A stretch of 8,614 bases of DNA. It comes from Bifidobacteriaceae bacterium (GTDB taxonomy: Bacteria > Actinomycetota > Actinomycetes > Actinomycetales > WQXJ01). Location: NCBI GenBank assembly GCA_031261885.1, contig JAISIU010000033.1, forward strand, positions 1 to 8,614. The letters are read 5' to 3'. Numbering within the stretch: the stretch's first letter is position 1; every line of letters begins with the position of its first letter. Made by a program: the position numbers and the translations under genes. The notes under the pieces are model-generated. The model ran no database searches. It saw only the letters and a program-made list of their open reading frames with translations, and was not told the DNA's origin. Shown here piece by piece: positions 6,249-8,614 of the stretch.

Positions 6249-6264
6249 TGTGACGGATGTCACG
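6249..6264. promoter_or_regulatory. CRP/GlxR-like palindrome upstream of the ABC transporter operon
   Basis: TGTGACGGATGTCACG has TGTGA-N6-TCACG symmetry, and the core GTGAC/GTCAC is perfect. It lies about 190 bp before the solute-binding protein start, next to promoter-like hexamers. If TAGCCT (6307-6312) is the -10, the centre falls near -62. If TACAAT (6293-6298) is used, it falls near -48. cAMP-type control of uptake genes by Crp/GlxR is known in actinobacteria; the link here is inferred. Confidence 0.55.
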
Positions 6265-6284
6265 AAAGGGTGCGTGAAGTGCGC

Positions 6285-6312
6285 TTTGCCGATACAATTC
6301 GGCGCGTAGCCT
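6285..6312 (+). promoter_or_regulatory. Candidate promoter of the ABC transporter operon
   Basis: TTTGCC (6285-6290), a 16-nt spacer and TAGCCT (6307-6312) form one candidate. TACAAT (6293-6298) is an alternative -10 with no clear -35. Either would give a leader of roughly 130-150 nt. The rest of 6127-6451 shows no coding frame that I would support. Confidence 0.4.
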
Positions 6313-6331
6313 GTCCGGATCCCATCAAGGT

Positions 6332-6356
6332 CTGAGCGGGATAACTATGGGCTCAG
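6332..6356 (+). other. Hairpin in the leader of the solute-binding protein mRNA
   Basis: CTGAGC (6332-6337) pairs with GCTCAG (6351-6356) around a 13-nt loop. It lies downstream of the candidate promoters. No riboswitch family is recognised, and no T-tract follows, so it is not a terminator. Confidence 0.3.
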
Positions 6357-6438
6357 TGGCGCCAACCCACCGCCACCACCGCCGGTTATGCGTTAGGGCA
6401 CCCCCCAAGCGTCTTGACGATTGTTTGCTCGCAACACC

Positions 6439-6444
6439 AGGAGG
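6439..6444 (+). promoter_or_regulatory. Shine-Dalgarno AGGAGG that fixes the TTG start
   Basis: A full AGGAGG with 7-nt spacing to TTG at 6452. It decides the start codon of the solute-binding protein and is the only strong SD among the gene starts in the window. Confidence 0.85.
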
Positions 6445-6451
6445 CAACGCC

Positions 6452-8038
6452 TTGAACAAGAAAACCCGACCACTGCTGGCCGCCACACTCGTTGGCGCGC
6501 TCGCCCTCAGCCTGGCCGCCTGCGGCGGCACGAACAAGTCCACTTCCGGTTCCGCTTCCGGCTCCGGCGGCAAGACGGTCGTCATCGACACGACGTTCGA
6601 CCTCAAGACCGCAGACCCGGGACGCGAGTACGAACCGACGGGCGAACTGGTCGGCAAGGCGCTTTACGACACTCTGGTCACCTTCAACGACAACGACACC
6701 ACGAAGACGGTCCCCGACCTCGCGACGATGCAGGAATCCCAGGACCTCAAGACCTTCACCTTCACGATGGTGCCGGGCCGCGTGTTCTCCGACGGCACGC
6801 CCGTGACCGCGGACGACGTCGTCTTCTCGCTCCAGCGGCTCCAGGGCCTCAAGGGCAACCCGTCGTTCCTGCTGGACGGCGTCACGGTCACGAAGATCGA
6901 CGACAAAACCGTGCAGCTGACCACCACGGACCCGGCGCCGGCCCTGCCCGCCATCCTGGCGGACCCGTCCTGCGGCATCCTCAACAAGGCGGTCGTCGTG
7001 AAAAACGGCGGCACCACGGACTCCACGGACAAGGCCGAGAAGTACCTGAACACGGCCTCCGCCGGCTCCGGCCCGTACATGATCAAGAGCCTCGACGTCG
7101 CCACGAAAGTGACGCTCGTGAAGAACCCGAAGTACAACGGCACGGAGAAGCCGACCTATAACACGGTGGTGCTGCGCAACGTCGTCGGCTCCACGCAGGC
7201 CATGAACGTTCAGCGCGGCGACTCCCAGGTGGCGCTCGACCTCTCGGGCGAGCAGGCCAAGAGCGTCGGCAGCAAGGTCAAGGTCGAGTCGGTGCCGTCC
7301 GGCTACACCATCTTCCTGCTCGTCAACCAGGACCCGAGCGTCTCGAAGACCACGTCGGATCCGAACTTCCTGAAGGCCGTCAAGCTCGGCGTCGACTACT
7401 CCGGCATCGTCTCGGTGGCCGGCCCCGGCGCCATCCAGGCCACGGGCCTGATCCCGAGCCAGTTCCTCGGCACGCTCAGTGCCACGGATGAGCTGAAGTT
7501 CGACTCGGCGGCCGCCAAGGCCGCGCTGGCCCAGGTCGCCACGAAGGGCGCCGTGACCCTCTCCTACCCGAACGACGTCAACCTCGGCGGCCTCGAGTTC
7601 CAGACCGTCGCCGAGAAGATTCAGGCCCAGCTGAAGACCATCGGCATCACGGTCAACCTCGCTCCGCAGCCCGTGGCCGTCGAACTCGACGCCTACCGCA
7701 ACGGCAAGGAGCAGATGGGCCTGTGGTACTGGGGTCCCGACTACATGGACCCGGCGGGCTACCTGCCGTTCAGCCCGGGCCAGAGCGTGGGGCTCAGGGC
7801 CGGCTGGAAGACGGGCGCCGACTCCACGGTCGAGCAGCTCGCGCAGCAGGCGCTGACCACCTCCGCCCAGGCGGACCGCCAGACCATCTTCCAGCAGTGG
7901 GGCAAGGCCATGCTGCAGGACGGCCCGTTCGTGCCACTGCTCCAGCCGCCGTCGAACATCGCCCATGACCCGTCGGTGACGAACGTGACGTTCAACCCGG
8001 TCTGGATCCTCAATGTCGCAGCCATCGGCTCGAAGTAG
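6452..8038 (+). CDS. ABC transporter solute-binding lipoprotein, family 5 (peptide/DppA-OppA type)
   Basis: An extracytoplasmic receptor that hands substrate, probably di- or oligopeptides, to an ABC permease. Product 528 aa from TTG. It has a lipoprotein signal: positive MNKKTRP, hydrophobic core about 8-22, and lipobox LAAC with C24 as the lipidated residue. A Gly/Ser/Thr-rich linker follows (about 27-40). The SBP_bac_5 fold follows, with the typical block FSDGTPVTADDVVFS (112-126), a GSGPYMIK segment, and a WYWGPDYMDPAGYL region in the C-terminal half. Length is typical. An ATG at 6347 in the same frame would add 35 residues that hide the signal peptide, so it is rejected. The gene is overlapped by the permease gene, which indicates a polycistronic mRNA. 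A CRP-like site lies upstream. Family 5 also includes nickel, haem and opine receptors, so the substrate is open. Confidence 0.93.
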   Translation: MNKKTRPLLAATLVGALALSLAACGGTNKSTSGSASGSGGKTVVIDTTFDLKTADPGREYEPTGELVGKALYDTLVTFNDNDTTKTVPDLATMQESQDLKTFTFTMVPGRVFSDGTPVTADDVVFSLQRLQGLKGNPSFLLDGVTVTKIDDKTVQLTTTDPAPALPAILADPSCGILNKAVVVKNGGTTDSTDKAEKYLNTASAGSGPYMIKSLDVATKVTLVKNPKYNGTEKPTYNTVVLRNVVGSTQAMNVQRGDSQVALDLSGEQAKSVGSKVKVESVPSGYTIFLLVNQDPSVSKTTSDPNFLKAVKLGVDYSGIVSVAGPGAIQATGLIPSQFLGTLSATDELKFDSAAAKAALAQVATKGAVTLSYPNDVNLGGLEFQTVAEKIQAQLKTIGITVNLAPQPVAVELDAYRNGKEQMGLWYWGPDYMDPAGYLPFSPGQSVGLRAGWKTGADSTVEQLAQQALTTSAQADRQTIFQQWGKAMLQDGPFVPLLQPPSNIAHDPSVTNVTFNPVWILNVAAIGSK

Positions 8039-8614
8039 CGAGGCCACGGAGCTCGTCGAAGCCGGCCTGGCCGGGGTCGACGACCCGGTCGGGCCGAAGC
8101 TCGGCTCACCCCGTGACGCGACGGGACCGACGCCGCCCGGCTTGGAGCCGGGCGGCGGGTCCGTCGCGGACCAACCCGTGCCGGCCAGCCGCGGCGGCGG
8201 GCGGCACTCGGGTCTGATCCGTTACATCATCCGGCGTCTCATCATCGCCGTCATCCTCGTCTTCGGCCTGACGCTCGTCACGTTCTGCCTCACGAACCTC
8301 GTTCCGGGCGACCCGGTGGCGGCGGCCCTCGGGCAGCGGGCGGCGGACAACCCGGCCACGGTGGCGCAGTTCAAGGCCGAGTACGGCCTCGACAAGCCGC
8401 TGCCCGAGCAGTACCTCACGTACCTCGTCAAGCTGTTGCACGGCGACCTCGGCCAGAGCGCCCAGACCCACCGCGCCATCACGCAGGACCTGGCACAGGC
8501 CGTGCCGGCCACGGCGGAGATCGCGCTCGGCGCGATCGTCGCCTCGGCGATCATCGGCATCTGCTTCGGCGCGTGGAGCGCCTACAAGCGCGGCAAGATC
8601 ACGGACCAGGTGCT
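8013..8614 (+). CDS. ABC transporter permease, DppB/OppB type (partial, runs off right edge)
   Basis: The inner-membrane channel subunit of the importer; 200 codons are visible. A membrane segment near 74-95 follows LIRYIIRRL. The family block TNLVPGDPVAAALG (94-107) comes next, then YGLDKPLPEQY (124-134), GDLGQS (144-149) and a second membrane segment about 168-188. The EAA loop lies beyond the window. Family members usually begin 5-10 residues before the RYIIRR motif; here about 67 hydrophilic Pro/Gly/Ala-rich residues precede it. ATG at 8013 overlaps the solute-binding gene by 26 nt. I chose it because codons from 8040 on already show strong G/C third positions and no other ATG/GTG start occurs before GTG at 8178, which has no SD. 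Translation is probably coupled. DppC and ATPase genes are expected to follow but are not seen. Confidence 0.88.
   Translation, partial: MSQPSARSSEATELVEAGLAGVDDPVGPKLGSPRDATGPTPPGLEPGGGSVADQPVPASRGGGRHSGLIRYIIRRLIIAVILVFGLTLVTFCLTNLVPGDPVAAALGQRAADNPATVAQFKAEYGLDKPLPEQYLTYLVKLLHGDLGQSAQTHRAITQDLAQAVPATAEIALGAIVASAIIGICFGAWSAYKRGKITDQV

Noticed and set aside
6347..6451. Longer start (ATG 6347) for the solute-binding protein.
   Set aside because: It would put 35 non-hydrophobic residues before a perfect lipoprotein signal. TTG 6452 has AGGAGG at 7 nt.
6386..8047. Long minus-strand open frame opposite the solute-binding protein.
   Set aside because: Its composition is Arg/Val/Gly/Asp-rich with no recognisable domain, as expected of an antisense shadow of a GC-rich gene.
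1..8614. CRISPR array, insertion sequence, tRNA or phage genes.
   Set aside because: No regularly spaced repeats, transposase or integrase motifs, terminal inverted repeats or tRNA cloverleaf were found.

Overview
The window is from a high-GC Gram-positive bacterium (Actinomycetota). The support is GC-rich coding sequence with strong G/C bias at third codon positions, GTG/ATG/TTG starts, a prokaryotic protein O-mannosyltransferase, and the gene company pmt / rsmI / metG, which resembles mycobacterial chromosomes. Several genes also appear to be transcribed as leaderless mRNAs. The genus cannot be fixed from the sequence alone.

Layout from left to right. (1) 1-484 holds no protein gene. Read on the minus strand it contains a run of stem-loops that ends in a 17-bp terminator hairpin and U-tract (61->8), preceded by an AT-rich promoter-like island (421-450). 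I interpret it as an unrecognised structured RNA of about 400 nt. (2) 485-2341 (minus) is pmt, diverging from rsmI (2455-3315, plus). Their shared intergenic region carries a CRP/GlxR-like palindrome. (3) 3347-4156 (minus) is a sirtuin (cobB-like), convergent with rsmI and divergent from metG (4303-6126, plus). An 8-bp-arm inverted repeat lies between cobB and metG. (4) 6127-6451 is a 325-bp intergenic region with a weak metG terminator, a second CRP/GlxR-like palindrome, promoter-like hexamers and a leader hairpin. It precedes an ABC uptake operon: a lipoprotein solute-binding protein (6452-8038) overlapped by a DppB/OppB-type permease (8013 to beyond the right edge).

Functionally the protein genes are housekeeping genes (rRNA methylation, methionyl-tRNA charging, protein deacetylation), one envelope gene (mannosylation of exported proteins) and the start of a probable peptide importer. 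pmt, rsmI, cobB and metG each have a TANNNT-type -10 hexamer ending 6 or 7 nt before the start codon and no usable Shine-Dalgarno sequence, so they are probably leaderless. The solute-binding protein instead has a classical AGGAGG.

The most novel item is the putative structured RNA next to pmt. The two matched CRP-like sites (TGTGA-N6-TCACG) are the next most testable.
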